Numbered from the stretch's first letter, positions 26,155 through 35,544 are shown. The stretch: 64,000 bases of DNA from Armatimonadetes bacterium Uphvl-Ar2 (GCA_002162095.1 CP021424.1:2356001-2420000); one strand, 5' to 3'. Notes: generated by a model from the letters alone, not told the origin. Numbers and translations are program-made.

Positions 26155-27437
26155 AAGTTGCCGTGATTGGGGCCGGGATATCCGGCTTGGCGACGGCCAT
26201 GCACCTGGAGCGGGCGGGCGTGGACGTCACGATCTATGAGGCCCGCGAACGCGTAGGTGGCAACCTGCATACGGTGGCCCTTGAAGACGATTTTTATGAA
26301 GCCGGGGGTGAGTGGATTGACGCCGAGCACCACCGATGCCTGGCTTTGCTGGAGTCCTTCGGCACGCCGGCTTCGCCGGCGGATGAGCGGCCTTCGCGGT
26401 TGCTCTCGGGCGGGGAGTTTAGGGATGACGACGACATCTGGGAGGACGCCATGGCCGACCTCTCCCACGTTCACGAGGAGGCCAAACGGATTGCCGGCCA
26501 ACTGCCAGAGCAGGTGTGGGATTCGGTGGAATGGCGCGGCTGGGACGAGCGCACGGTGGCCGACTTTGTGGCGGACTTTGCCATCTCCCCGCACGGCAAG
26601 TGGTTGGCGCGGGCGATGCTTCGCAGCGACGAAGGCCAGGATATCGAGTCAGTCGGCTTGCTGGGTTGGCTGGATGCTTATCGCAACTATATGCAACGCG
26701 GGGCCAACCAGGATGGTATGAGTTCATACCGTTTCCCAGAAGGCGCCCAGCGGCTCTGCGAACGGATGCGAGGCACCCTCAAGGGGGATGTTCACCTGCT
26801 CACACCCGTGCGCAAGCTCACCCACGATGAAAACAGTGTTACGGTCCACACCGGCGACGGGGAAGAGCGCTACGACCACGTGGTGATGACCCTGCCGCCG
26901 CAACTCTTGAAGGACTTTGTCTTCGATCCGGCCCCCGGGGGCACCCTGCCGAACGCCTGGCGCGCGGCCCCGCGGGCTCCCACCAACAAGGTGGCGCTGG
27001 AGTTCGATGAGCCATTTTGGGAGACGGAAGACTGGGGCGGCGCTCTGCTGTGCGACCTCCCGATCCAGCAGGTGTGGAGCGGGGCCCGGGGGCTACGATC
27101 GGTGCTGCTGTGCTACATCTGTGGGGCCGAGGCCGAGTTCATTTCGGGCTTGCCGCCGGACCAAGTGGTGGCGCGCACGCTCAGGGCGCTCGACGAAACC
27201 CACCCCGGGGCCAAGCGCCACTTTGTGCGGGGGCAATTCCATGATTGGGTGAGCGATCCGTGGAGCCAGGGGGGATTCACTTATTCCGCGCCGGGGTTTG
27301 CCACCCGGGCTTTGCCGTATCTGGCCCGTCCTATGGGCCGCATTCACTTTGCCGGGGAGGCCACCGCCGCCTGGTTCGGATTTATCGAAGGCGCGCTGGA
27401 AAGTGCCGAGCGCGTCGCCAAGGAACTCACAACATGA
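26151..27437 (+). CDS. FAD-dependent amine oxidase-like oxidoreductase
   Basis: This 428-residue flavoprotein has the dinucleotide motif VAVIGAGISGLATAMHLE, then the ERVGG GNLHT glycine-rich loop and a C-terminal flavin motif GRIHFAGEATAAWFGFIEGA typical of monoamine oxidases and protoporphyrinogen oxidase relatives. It probably oxidises a C-N bond using oxygen or another acceptor. The substrate is unknown. It overlaps the genes on either side by ATGA, so the aldo/keto-like protein, this oxidase and the amidohydrolase are made together and may act on one amine or amide compound. Confidence 0.9.
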   Translation: MKVAVIGAGISGLATAMHLERAGVDVTIYEARERVGGNLHTVALEDDFYEAGGEWIDAEHHRCLALLESFGTPASPADERPSRLLSGGEFRDDDDIWEDAMADLSHVHEEAKRIAGQLPEQVWDSVEWRGWDERTVADFVADFAISPHGKWLARAMLRSDEGQDIESVGLLGWLDAYRNYMQRGANQDGMSSYRFPEGAQRLCERMRGTLKGDVHLLTPVRKLTHDENSVTVHTGDGEERYDHVVMTLPPQLLKDFVFDPAPGGTLPNAWRAAPRAPTNKVALEFDEPFWETEDWGGALLCDLPIQQVWSGARGLRSVLLCYICGAEAEFISGLPPDQVVARTLRALDETHPGAKRHFVRGQFHDWVSDPWSQGGFTYSAPGFATRALPYLARPMGRIHFAGEATAAWFGFIEGALESAERVAKELTT

Positions 27438-28945
27438 TCTTTCTCAACGGTTTACTCAACGGACAAAAGTGCGACTTCGAGGTGGCGAATGGCCGAATCG
27501 CCTCGATCCTCCCGGCGGGAAGCCTGGCCGGCCGCGGCACGCCCACTCACGATTTGCAGGGCCTCACAGTTCTCCCGGGATTCATTGACGCCCACTGCCA
27601 CATCTTGCCCACGGGCCTAGATTTGCAGAAGCTCAACCTGACCGATTGCCAAAGCCGCCAGGATGTGCTGGACGCAGTCGCGACGGTCCTTGCGCAGGGC
27701 GGGGAAGGCTGGCTCCACGCGGTGCAGTACGACCAGAACAAGTACGGCGCCCACCTCACCCGGCACGACCTGGATACCGTGGCCCCCGACCGGCCGGTGC
27801 TGCTCCGGCACAGCAACGGCCACGCCAGCGTGGCGAACTCGGCGGCGCTGCGAGCGGCAGGCGTGCGCGAGGATGAACCAGACCCGGCGGGGGGCGAGTT
27901 CCAACGCGATGCCACGGGTGCCTTGACCGGGGTGCTTTTTGAGCGGGCGCACGAGAATGTGACTTCAGCCGCCCCGGCCCCGGACCTCGAGGAAATGGTC
28001 GCCGCCATTCTGCGGGCGGGCGAACAGATGGCCTCGCTGGGCATCACGTGCGCCTCGGACATGATGACCGGGCGCTGGGATTTGGAGCTAGAACTCCAGG
28101 CGTACCACCTGGCCGCCCAGCGCGGCATGGCTACGCGCACCCGGCTCTACATTCAGTGGGCCACCCTGTTTAGCCGCCGGGCGCTGGATGCGGCCCGCCG
28201 GGATGAACTCATCGCGGCGATGGACCCCGACCTGTGTGCGGTGAAAGGGGCGAAGATCTTTGCCGATGGCGCGATCGGTAGCGCCACGGCGGCGGTGTAC
28301 CGGCCCTACAAGACCACGGGCGGCACCGGGCAACTGATCTACAACCCCGAACGCCTGCACGAGATGGTGATCGTGGCGGCGGAAGCAGGCTGGTCGGTGG
28401 CCGTGCATGCCATTGGCGACTACGCCACGGACCTGGTTCTGGATGCCTTTGCGGCCACGCCCGACCCCGCTAAGCACCGGCTGGAGCACGCGATGATCGT
28501 GAGCGACGCCCAGATTGAACGGACGGTGGGCATGGGGGTGCACGTGACGGTGCAGCCTGAGTTCTTGCACCGGTTTGGGCGTTCCTACAAGGCGCAACTG
28601 GCGGATGACATCTTCCCCGAACTCAAGCCGCTGGCCCGCTGGGTGCGGGCAGGGGCGCGCCTGAGCCTGAACACCGACCGGCCAATTGTGCCCGGCGACC
28701 TCTGGATTGGGATCGATACGGCCGCGAACCGGCCGGAGGGCTTCAACCCGGCCGAGAACATTGACCGGGCCACCGCCTTTGCAATGGCCACCACCGGCGG
28801 GGCGGACGCGAACAATGACCCGGGCGAAGGCGTGCTGGCCGAAGGGAAGTGGGCAGACTTCGTGGCCTACGAGGGCGAGCCGAGCAGTGCCACCAAGCAC
28901 ATGACCGTGATGGGCGGGCGCGTGACTTGGGAGCAACCCGGCTAG
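27434..28945 (+). CDS. Amidohydrolase family 3 (YtcJ-like)
   Basis: This 503-residue metal-dependent hydrolase contains FIDAHCHILPTGLDL with the first His-x-His metal site, VKGAKIFADGAIGS (the lysine region), WSVAVHAIGDYA, HRLEHAMIV and SLNTDRP with the final aspartate. This order matches amidohydrolase family 3, whose members include N-acyl-D-amino-acid deacylases and YtcJ. It likely cleaves an amide or related bond. The ATG at 27434 overlaps the amine-oxidase stop (ATGA), which fixes the start; the 63 codons upstream are in the shadow of the preceding gene. Confidence 0.93.
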   Translation: MIFLNGLLNGQKCDFEVANGRIASILPAGSLAGRGTPTHDLQGLTVLPGFIDAHCHILPTGLDLQKLNLTDCQSRQDVLDAVATVLAQGGEGWLHAVQYDQNKYGAHLTRHDLDTVAPDRPVLLRHSNGHASVANSAALRAAGVREDEPDPAGGEFQRDATGALTGVLFERAHENVTSAAPAPDLEEMVAAILRAGEQMASLGITCASDMMTGRWDLELELQAYHLAAQRGMATRTRLYIQWATLFSRRALDAARRDELIAAMDPDLCAVKGAKIFADGAIGSATAAVYRPYKTTGGTGQLIYNPERLHEMVIVAAEAGWSVAVHAIGDYATDLVLDAFAATPDPAKHRLEHAMIVSDAQIERTVGMGVHVTVQPEFLHRFGRSYKAQLADDIFPELKPLARWVRAGARLSLNTDRPIVPGDLWIGIDTAANRPEGFNPAENIDRATAFAMATTGGADANNDPGEGVLAEGKWADFVAYEGEPSSATKHMTVMGGRVTWEQPG

Positions 28946-29002
28946 GGTTGGTGGCGGCGTTCCAACGTCTGGGCAAAAGTCTAGCTCAGGAGTTGCTACT
29001 TG

Positions 29003-29764
29003 TTAGGAGTCAAATGCGACCCAGAGTCCAGGAGGATTCAGCAATCGCATGCGCTCTTTCCTCCACCTTCCAATATAGAAAACCCAATCGGGATAAAAGA
29101 TATAGGTGCCAAAGTGTACGTATCGATCTGCACCCGAAGTCACCTTAATCGCATTCGTGGATAGAGGCATCTTTGTTGGGTAACGATGAGATTGACAAGC
29201 TAGCCATTGTTCATCACTTAGCACGCACAATGATCGAATGTAACCAGCCAGGCCGCGCACCCCCGCAGCGCCAACGGGAGGTAGCTCGCTCACAGGAGGC
29301 AATGAAACGGCCATTTCATCAAAATCATCCGGGAGCCAGGTTGATTGCGCCTCAAGTTGAGCAGGTCCGGCTGGACCTCTTAGGGCGATCTCAAGCTCGT
29401 GCTGGAAGGGAACCCGACCACCAATGTACCTCGCATAAGCAGCGGCCTCGGCGTGGGTCAATCCTACGATTGGCGCGTCATCCGAATACGATGGCATTGA
29501 AAGAACAAACTTCCAGTGCTCGCGGTCAGTTCGCCTAACTTTGAGTGATTTTCTCGCCCGTGAGAACCAGAAATCTGCAAACTCCTTCTTAGTGACGGGA
29601 TACGTGCTTAGGGCAAAGGGTCGAACAGTGGCCAAGAAGGATGGGCAATCGGCTTGCATTGCCTTGGCCTCTTGCGGCTCCAAGATGGGAATGCTTGCTT
29701 GCGCATCTTGATCGGAAACGCCCAGCTGATATTGTCCGGTGAATGAAACGTGAATCCTATCCAA
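29003..29764 (-). CDS. Degenerate formylglycine-generating-enzyme-like protein
   Basis: This 253-residue ORF has FGE-sulfatase fold features: STYPVTKKEFADFW, PIVGLTHAEAAAYARYIGG and RVPFQHELEIALRG, corresponding to the VT..qY..F, PV..vsw.dA..yc.w and RLPTEAEWEyAaRG blocks of the family. The usual GNVWEW and paired active-site cysteines are absent, so oxidation of sulfatase cysteines is unlikely; a ligand-binding or decayed role is more plausible. The ORF and flanks are clearly lower in GC than both neighbours and use different codons. The start is not certain, and it could be a remnant of a larger gene. Confidence 0.5.
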   Translation of the reverse strand: MDRIHVSFTGQYQLGVSDQDAQASIPILEPQEAKAMQADCPSFLATVRPFALSTYPVTKKEFADFWFSRARKSLKVRRTDREHWKFVLSMPSYSDDAPIVGLTHAEAAAYARYIGGRVPFQHELEIALRGPAGPAQLEAQSTWLPDDFDEMAVSLPPVSELPPVGAAGVRGLAGYIRSLCVLSDEQWLACQSHRYPTKMPLSTNAIKVTSGADRYVHFGTYIFYPDWVFYIGRWRKERMRLLNPPGLWVAFDS

Positions 29765-29815
29765 ATTGAGTTAGGACAAATATACCTGGGCTACTTACCT
29801 GATATTTCAGCTCAC

Positions 29816-30457
29816 TTAGAGGCCGCTCAAAGGCTCGCGGAAACGCAGCCGTACACGGTAACGAATCGGGTTCTCTTGGAACACCGGGCGGCAATCCAGC
29901 ACCCAGGCGGGCACGGGTTCCACCAAGTCATCCCAGCGCACTTGCACGGGCTGACCGGCCTTGATCTGGGTGGGCAGAATCACCTGCGCCCCACTGGCGC
30001 TGATATCGAGGAATAGCCCCGTCGCGTTGTCCACGGTCACGCCGTGGCCCTTCACATGGGTCAGGCGCTCTTCAATCCGGCGGTTGGCCTGCCGCACGTG
30101 GGTCGGCATAGAGAGCACGAGGTCGCCGGTTTCGATCTCGCGTCGCAAAATGGTGGAGCGGAAGCTGAGCAGCAAGCCGCCATCTGGCACCTGGGCAAAC
30201 ACCACATCGCCAGGTTCAAAGGGGCGACCCGGCTGCAAGCCTACCGGCGGCGAAAGGTAGATTTCGTCGTCATTCTCTGAGACCACCAGGCTGATAAAGA
30301 CCCCGCTCGGCGAAATCAGGCGGATCTTGGCCCCGACGCCGAGGCTCACGCGCTTGAGGGCCGGGCGCTTGCGCACGGTGCGCATGACAAGGGCAGTGAG
30401 GACGACCGACGCCACAAAGACGCCTCCCATCCACAGGATTGTTGCCACCACTTGCAT
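29816..30457 (-). CDS. Membrane-anchored PilZ-domain protein
   Basis: This 213-residue protein has one N-terminal transmembrane helix, a YcgR-like N-terminal beta domain (about 35-110) and a C-terminal PilZ domain (about 125-210). The c-di-GMP motif RxxxR is present in RRIEERLTH, and D-x-S-x-x-G in LDISASGAQV, so binding is likely. Such proteins relay cyclic di-GMP to motility or polysaccharide export. A diguanylate cyclase is at 56397. It is the last gene of an operon with the two TPR genes upstream, 12 bp from the nearer one. Confidence 0.88.
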   Translation of the reverse strand: MQVVATILWMGGVFVASVVLTALVMRTVRKRPALKRVSLGVGAKIRLISPSGVFISLVVSENDDEIYLSPPVGLQPGRPFEPGDVVFAQVPDGGLLLSFRSTILRREIETGDLVLSMPTHVRQANRRIEERLTHVKGHGVTVDNATGLFLDISASGAQVILPTQIKAGQPVQVRWDDLVEPVPAWVLDCRPVFQENPIRYRVRLRFREPLSGL

Positions 30458-30469
30458 GCGAACGACTCT

Positions 30470-32068
30470 TTAGGGAGCCGGTTGCCAACGCTCTCCGCGC
30501 TCCACCGCAAAGTTTTCGCGGACGGAGTTCATGAGGCGCAGGCCTTCTCCCAAACTCATCGCGGCGTCATCGCCGAGACTTCTATCTGAAGTATCGGCAA
30601 ATGCCAGCGATTCCTGGGCGCTTTTCGCGAGCAAGATCATGGCCAAAAGACGACCTTCGTGGGAAATCCGGTGTTTCGCGGGGACCGGCACCGCGCGAAG
30701 GAACGCCACCACACCGTCGAGCTCCTGCCCGGTGCGGATGAGGTCACGGCGTTCGGTGGGGGTCATGCCTTGGCGGATGCGGACGGGAGCCTCGCGCAGG
30801 CGCAGCACCCACATCGCCATCTGCCGCTCGATCACGTGGATAGCAAAGGTGTACCGCTCCAGGGTGGTGAGTTCGTCGCCTTTGTAATTCTGGAGGGAAG
30901 GTGCGACGAGTTCGGCGGGGGCCCCGCGCAGGGCCAGCACCAGCCCGCGCGTGAGGATGCTGCCTTCGTCGCTGATGTCATTCATCGCTGTGATGGCCGC
31001 ATCCAGGTCGCCATCGTACAGCGCAATGTCCGCTCGGAGGCGGTGTAAATCCGCTCCCTCCAAGCCTCGGGCGGTGGCTTGGTGCAGATATTCGCGGGCG
31101 GCAGGAATCTGCTGGGCGTCCAGCGCCATGCGGCAGGCCAGCGCCCACAGGGAAGGGTCGCGGCCACTCATCCGGGCGGCACGGGCAGCTTCCGTCGCCC
31201 CCAGGGCCATTTGCCCGTGCTCCGCCAGCACCTTGGCCAGCCAGAGGCGCGTGGCAATATCGCTGGGCTCACGGTCCACGGCGTCCCGCAGGATGGTGAT
31301 CGCCTTCTCCGTTTCGTCGGCGGCCAGGGCGTCCTTGACATTCTCCTGCCAGTCTCCGGTGGCATCCGGCACCAGCTTGTATTGAGGCTGAAGGAAAACC
31401 GGGTCGAGCGTCGAGTCAATCCGGGGGCGAGCGGGGAGGTCGCGCAGCGGGTCCGAGCCGATGATAAGGGCGAGGGTGCGTTCAATCGAAGCGGCGGTGG
31501 ACTGCCAATCCGGCAAGCCATTGACCAGGGCGACAAAGAACGATTGCGCCCCGGGCTGGTTGGCGTACTTCTGTTGAAGTTCGCGGGTGGCCTCGCGGTC
31601 TAGCCGACCATTGCGGATGACCTTGATCCCCGGGCCGTCGAACTCCGGAGCGGAAAGGAACTGCCAAATCTCGCGGCCGTTGCGAGTGAGGCGAGCACCC
31701 ACCGAAACCTGGCCATCGGACCGAACCGCTTCCACCTCCAGCACGTACGTCGCGTCCAATTGGCGGCGGACGGCTTCGCGTAGTTCTGGCGTCGGTGCGG
31801 GCACGTAGCTTTGCCGCAGAGCCTCTAGGGCGTCTTTCAGCAAGGGATCGGTTTGGGTCCAGGCGATGGGGAGAACCCGTCCTTCCTGGTCCAGGGTTTC
31901 CGCAATGCCCGCGGCCACCATCAGGTTGTTTTCAAATCCGCCGTTGCTTTGGGCGAGGTTTTGAATGACAAGGAGGCGCGGAGTTTCTGCCCCCCGCGCC
32001 TCTGTTGCTCCCCCCGCCAGGGCGAGGAGTGCTACGAGCCCTGCAAGATTCGGATGGCCTGTCGGCAT
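30470..32068 (-). CDS. Exported TPR-repeat protein
   Basis: This 532-residue protein has a signal peptide ending near EARGAE. An N-terminal alpha/beta region (about 30-180) may resemble an FlgO- or CsgG-like sensor of the form LLVIQNLAQ..., and is followed by helical repeats from about residue 240 on (EKAITILRDAVDREPSDIAT, RLWLAKVLAEHGQMALGATE). Its start lies 37 bp inside the upstream TPR gene, suggesting coupling. Function is unknown; TPR proteins act as scaffolds, and the operon context points to envelope or motility-related work with the PilZ protein. Confidence 0.75.
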   Translation of the reverse strand: MPTGHPNLAGLVALLALAGGATEARGAETPRLLVIQNLAQSNGGFENNLMVAAGIAETLDQEGRVLPIAWTQTDPLLKDALEALRQSYVPAPTPELREAVRRQLDATYVLEVEAVRSDGQVSVGARLTRNGREIWQFLSAPEFDGPGIKVIRNGRLDREATRELQQKYANQPGAQSFFVALVNGLPDWQSTAASIERTLALIIGSDPLRDLPARPRIDSTLDPVFLQPQYKLVPDATGDWQENVKDALAADETEKAITILRDAVDREPSDIATRLWLAKVLAEHGQMALGATEAARAARMSGRDPSLWALACRMALDAQQIPAAREYLHQATARGLEGADLHRLRADIALYDGDLDAAITAMNDISDEGSILTRGLVLALRGAPAELVAPSLQNYKGDELTTLERYTFAIHVIERQMAMWVLRLREAPVRIRQGMTPTERRDLIRTGQELDGVVAFLRAVPVPAKHRISHEGRLLAMILLAKSAQESLAFADTSDRSLGDDAAMSLGEGLRLMNSVRENFAVERGERWQPAP

Positions 32069-33162
32069 TCTTCAATGTTTCGACGTCTGAGTTCGGGGTT
32101 CGACGTCTGCGATTGCTCATAAAGAGCGACCGCGCGCTCGTACGCCTTGATGGCATCCGCGCGGCGACCCAAGTTTTGGTAGCACTTGGCCAACCGATGG
32201 TAGGTGCCGCCATTGACGTACCCGGCCCGGATGGCCTGATTGAACAGGTCGGCGGCGCGGGCATTGTCACCCAGGGTGTAGCTTTCGCGGGCGGCCTGGT
32301 AAAGGGCCTCGCCGCGCATGCGGTCCTCTTGGCTGACGCCTTCGGAGTTGCCCACCCCGCTGGAGCCGTTGCTGCTGGTGATTTCCACCACGCCCGGATC
32401 ATTCTTCGGGGGATCCTTTTTCTCCGGGATCGGGTCCGGGTCACCCAGCGGCTGGGCTTCGGCGATGTTCGTCGGGCCGGTCGGCTGGTTGGGAGAAATC
32501 GTGACGTTGGGCGAGAGCGGGCTGAAGCCGTTATCGGGTTGGATTTGGCCCAGGCCGGATTGCTGGTTGGTGCTGCCCGGGATGCGGACCGGTTGGCTCA
32601 GCGGGCTGGTGGGGTTCGTCACCACCACGTCGTCCGGCTGATTCGTGCGGGTCGCATTGTTAGGCACCTGCATCGGCTGCGAGTTCGAGACCGGCGGCGG
32701 CGGGTTAAAGGGTCGGCTTTCCAGCACTTGCTCACCGGCAGGGGCCATCGCGACGGTGGTGTTGTCGGCGCCTCGGGCCAGCACGATCGCGGAGATCACA
32801 CAGGCCATCAGCACGCTCCCGGCGGCCAGGGCGGGCACATTCATCCGGCGACGGCGCACGGGCTCGGCCACATCAAAATCGGTGTTCTCTAGCTTGCGGC
32901 GAAGCTGAACAAGGCGAATGCGGTCCAGTTGGCTTTCCGGATTGATGGTGACGGCACGCTCATAGGCGGCGACCGCTTCTTCGGTGCGGCCCAGCTCGTC
33001 CATCACGTCGCCCAAAAAGGCGTGGACTTCCGCATCGTCCGGCAGGCTTGCCACCAGTTCCGCGGCGACCATTTGGGCGTCATCCAGCCGACGCTCGGCC
33101 ATCAATCGCCGACCGTCGTTGAGCGCCTTCATTCGCGCCGCTTCATCCATGGGTCCCAACAT
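32032..33162 (-). CDS. TPR-membrane-TPR protein with proline-rich linker
   Basis: This 376-residue protein has an N-terminal TPR (about 10-90; YERAVTINPESQL), a single transmembrane helix (about 108-130), a long Pro/Asn/Thr-rich linker (about 135-270) and a C-terminal TPR pair (about 285-370; YKRA-like YERAVALYEQ). It thus places repeats on both sides of the membrane. The ATG at 33162 has AAGG at good spacing and is preferred over an in-frame upstream ATG. It is the first gene of the three-gene operon ending with PilZ. The bridging layout suggests it assembles partners across the inner membrane; no exact family is recognised. Confidence 0.7.
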   Translation of the reverse strand: MLGPMDEAARMKALNDGRRLMAERRLDDAQMVAAELVASLPDDAEVHAFLGDVMDELGRTEEAVAAYERAVTINPESQLDRIRLVQLRRKLENTDFDVAEPVRRRRMNVPALAAGSVLMACVISAIVLARGADNTTVAMAPAGEQVLESRPFNPPPPVSNSQPMQVPNNATRTNQPDDVVVTNPTSPLSQPVRIPGSTNQQSGLGQIQPDNGFSPLSPNVTISPNQPTGPTNIAEAQPLGDPDPIPEKKDPPKNDPGVVEITSSNGSSGVGNSEGVSQEDRMRGEALYQAARESYTLGDNARAADLFNQAIRAGYVNGGTYHRLAKCYQNLGRRADAIKAYERAVALYEQSQTSNPELRRRNIEECRQAIRILQGS

Positions 33163-33324
33163 TTTCGTGCCTTGATCCTGTTTGCGCCTGTCCCTGGGGG
33201 TCAGCCGCATACGCACCCGACCCTATGTTACCGCGCGAATCTATGGGCAAAGACGAGGAAAAGGGGCATAACCGTTCACATCCCCGTACGAATTACGGGA
33301 AAAGGCCCGTTCGGCGACCCACAT

Positions 33325-33333
33325 TGATATAAT
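33325..33333 (+). promoter_or_regulatory. Extended -10 promoter of leaderless gcvT
   Basis: TGATATAAT (extended -10) ends 6 nt before the GTG at 33340. No ribosome site is present and no good -35 was found, which fits an extended -10 promoter starting at the first codon. Confidence 0.7.
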
Positions 33334-33339
33334 TTTAGC

Positions 33340-34422
33340 GTGTCCGAAGCCGCCCGCACTCCCTTATATGACGCCCACGTGGCCATGGGGGGCCGCATCG
33401 TCACCTTTGCCGGCTATGACCTGCCGGTGCAATACACGGGGGTGATCGCCGAGTCGCTGGCCGTCCGCAATGGGGCCGGCATGTTCGATGTGAGCCACAT
33501 GGCGCGCCTGACTCTGAGCGGCGAGAACGTGCAGGCCTACCTGGAGCACATCACGGTGGGTGACATCGCCGCCCTGACCGATGGCCGGGGCCACTATTCG
33601 CTGTTGCCCAACGCCGATGGCGGCCTGGTGGACGACATCATCGTTTACAAGGTGCGGGATGGCCTCTTCCGCATGGTCGTCAATGCCGCCAATCACCAGA
33701 AGGATCTGGCCCACATGGCAGCCCAAAACACCTTCGGCGTGGCCATTGAAGACAACACCGAAACCACCGCAATGATTGCCGTGCAAGGCCCCGCTGCCCT
33801 GGACATCATGGCCGGGATGACGCCCGATGGCGACAAGCTGCGCGCCCTGCCAATGTTCGGCACCGCCGACGTGACGATGGCGGGCGTGCCCGTTTTTGCC
33901 GCGCGCAGTGGTTACACCGGCGAAGATGGCCTGGAGCTGATCTGCTCGGCTGCGCAATCCACCGCGCTGTGGAATGCCCTGCATGCCGCCGGTGTGACCC
34001 CCTGCGGCCTGGGCAGCCGCGACACCTTGCGCGTGGAAGCCGGCTTGCCGCTCTACGGCCATGAACTCAAGGACGACCTCTCGCCGCTGTGCGCGGGTCT
34101 GGGCTGGGTGATGCGCAAGACGGACGTGCCGTTCTTGGGCCGCGACAAGATCGAAGCGGGCAAGGCGGCGGGGTTGCCGCTTAAGCTGCATGGCATCCGG
34201 CTGGATTCCAAGCGGGTGGCGCCGATTGACGCCACCGTGCGGGTGGATGGGGAAGCCGTGGGCTTTGTGAGCAGTGGCGCTTACAGTCCCTTGCTTGAGG
34301 CGGGCGTGGCCTTTGCGTTCTTGCAGCCGCACATCAAGGCGGAAACGGCCTGCACCGTGGAGATTCGCGGGCAAGAAGTGCCGGGCCAAGTGGTGAACAA
34401 GCGCTTCTTCAAGCGCGCCTAA
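33340..34422 (+). CDS. gcvT: Glycine cleavage system T protein (aminomethyltransferase)
   Basis: This 360-residue enzyme transfers the aminomethyl group from lipoylated H-protein to tetrahydrofolate. N-terminal features are TPLYDAHVAMGGRIVTFAGY and MFDVSHM with the catalytic aspartate. Later parts include GRGHYSLLPNADGGLVDD, RSGYTGEDGLELI and the C-terminal OB-like domain. GTG at 33340 is the start; the -10 hexamer lies 6 nt upstream, which rules out the usual ribosome-site initiation. No gcvH or gcvP is adjacent, so gcvT is uncoupled from its partners here. Confidence 0.95.
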   Translation: MSEAARTPLYDAHVAMGGRIVTFAGYDLPVQYTGVIAESLAVRNGAGMFDVSHMARLTLSGENVQAYLEHITVGDIAALTDGRGHYSLLPNADGGLVDDIIVYKVRDGLFRMVVNAANHQKDLAHMAAQNTFGVAIEDNTETTAMIAVQGPAALDIMAGMTPDGDKLRALPMFGTADVTMAGVPVFAARSGYTGEDGLELICSAAQSTALWNALHAAGVTPCGLGSRDTLRVEAGLPLYGHELKDDLSPLCAGLGWVMRKTDVPFLGRDKIEAGKAAGLPLKLHGIRLDSKRVAPIDATVRVDGEAVGFVSSGAYSPLLEAGVAFAFLQPHIKAETACTVEIRGQEVPGQVVNKRFFKRA

Positions 34423-34472
34423 TGCCCACGAAGTGGGCGCGGATTCTCTGCGCTCCCATCGCTGCGGAAACG

Positions 34473-35015
34473 CTACTTCAGGTTGGCTAACCAAGCCTCG
34501 CGAGTCAAGGTCATGATCACCTCGTCGAGGTACCTTCCGTCCCGGAAGTAGCGTTCTGGAAATCGGCCCGTTTCGACGGCTCCGATCCGCTCCTGCATTC
34601 GTCGACTTCGCTCGTTGTCGCCGAGGTACGCCGAGTACACGCGGTGCATGTTCAAGGTCTCAAAGAGGTACTTTGCACGGACTCGAGCGGCGTCGGTGCC
34701 GAGGCCCTTTCCCTGAAACTCGGGGTCGCCAATGAAGCTTCCGGTGATGCAGTGTCGATGGCGAAAGTCGATCTTGTGGACTCCGCTCGACCCGATATGG
34801 TGCCCGTCGAGGGTCTCAATCGCCCAAATGATCTCGTCACGGTTGTTCCGTTGCTTGTCGAAAAACTCCTGCTCCATCAACCGGTTCATCGGGTACTCAA
34901 CGAGCAAGTGACGGGTGACGGCATCGTCGTTGAGCCAGATCAGATAGTTCTCAAAGTGTTTGACATGATCCAAGGGGACAAGCCGCACGAAATCGCCTTC
35001 CAATCCGTAAGCCAT
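34473..35015 (-). CDS. GNAT acetyltransferase (RimJ/RimL type)
   Basis: This 180-residue protein shows the GNAT acetyl-CoA motif FQGKGLGTDAARVRAKYLF (pattern Q/R-x-x-G-x-G) and an opening VRLVPLDHVKHFENYLIWLN typical of RimJ/RimL-like ribosomal or small-molecule N-acetyltransferases. The motif HHIGSSGVHKIDFRHRHCI is the substrate-side sheet. The substrate is unknown. TAAGCT lies 5 nt before the ATG on the minus strand, and no ribosome site is visible, so this gene too is probably leaderless. It converges with gcvT; a GCCCAC/GTGGGC hairpin (34424-34438) lies between them. Confidence 0.88.
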   Translation of the reverse strand: MAYGLEGDFVRLVPLDHVKHFENYLIWLNDDAVTRHLLVEYPMNRLMEQEFFDKQRNNRDEIIWAIETLDGHHIGSSGVHKIDFRHRHCITGSFIGDPEFQGKGLGTDAARVRAKYLFETLNMHRVYSAYLGDNERSRRMQERIGAVETGRFPERYFRDGRYLDEVIMTLTREAWLANLK

Positions 35016-35214
35016 GCCTTAGCTTACACTGGGGCAGAGAGGAGCGATGCGTGGCCGGCGCCCACCGGCAACCATGCCCGCGCGGTTCGCGCCATCCTCG
35101 AAGGCTGCGAGCGACACCCGGGGCACTGGCGACGACTCCGCCGGCTCCTAACGGAGAATTCGTCATTCTCCCCCTAAAAGTGCGGGGCCAGAATGCCAAT
35201 AGGAAATCGTAGCG

Positions 35215-35523
35215 ATGAACAACACGATTTCCTGTCCGATCTTGGGTTTGGAAAGCACCATCCCCGACGTCCTTTACGTGCTGCACCACCAGCCGAGCGG
35301 GAAATACGGTTGCTATTGCCATCGCGGCGTGAACGGCCTGGCCGTCTTCACGGAAGAAGTGGGCGCGGTGCGCTTTGCCGAGTGGATTGACCTCGTCGGC
35401 ATGACCATCGACCAGGTGAGCTTTGACGAAGCCCGCGAGATCGCCAAGGGGCGTCCGTTGCCGATTGTGGCGATGATGCTGCTGGACGACATGGAAGAGC
35501 CCGAAATCCACTACGTCCGCTGA
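35215..35523 (+). CDS. Small acidic hypothetical protein
   Basis: This 102-residue protein (MNNTISCPILGLESTIPDVL...) has a mixed alpha/beta pattern, with repeated short strands (GCYCHRGVNGLAVFTEE, PLPIVAMMLLDD) and one helix rich in Glu and Ala. It has no signal peptide or membrane helix and is not recognised. It vaguely recalls SseB-like or DUF3110-like small folds, which is not a firm match. It stands alone, followed by a strong terminator. The 199 bp upstream contain a GGAGAAT/ATTCTCC hairpin (35153-35171) and nothing else recognisable. Confidence 0.65.
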   Translation: MNNTISCPILGLESTIPDVLYVLHHQPSGKYGCYCHRGVNGLAVFTEEVGAVRFAEWIDLVGMTIDQVSFDEAREIAKGRPLPIVAMMLLDDMEEPEIHYVR

Positions 35524-35544
35524 TTCCTGCGAGAACCAAAAGAG

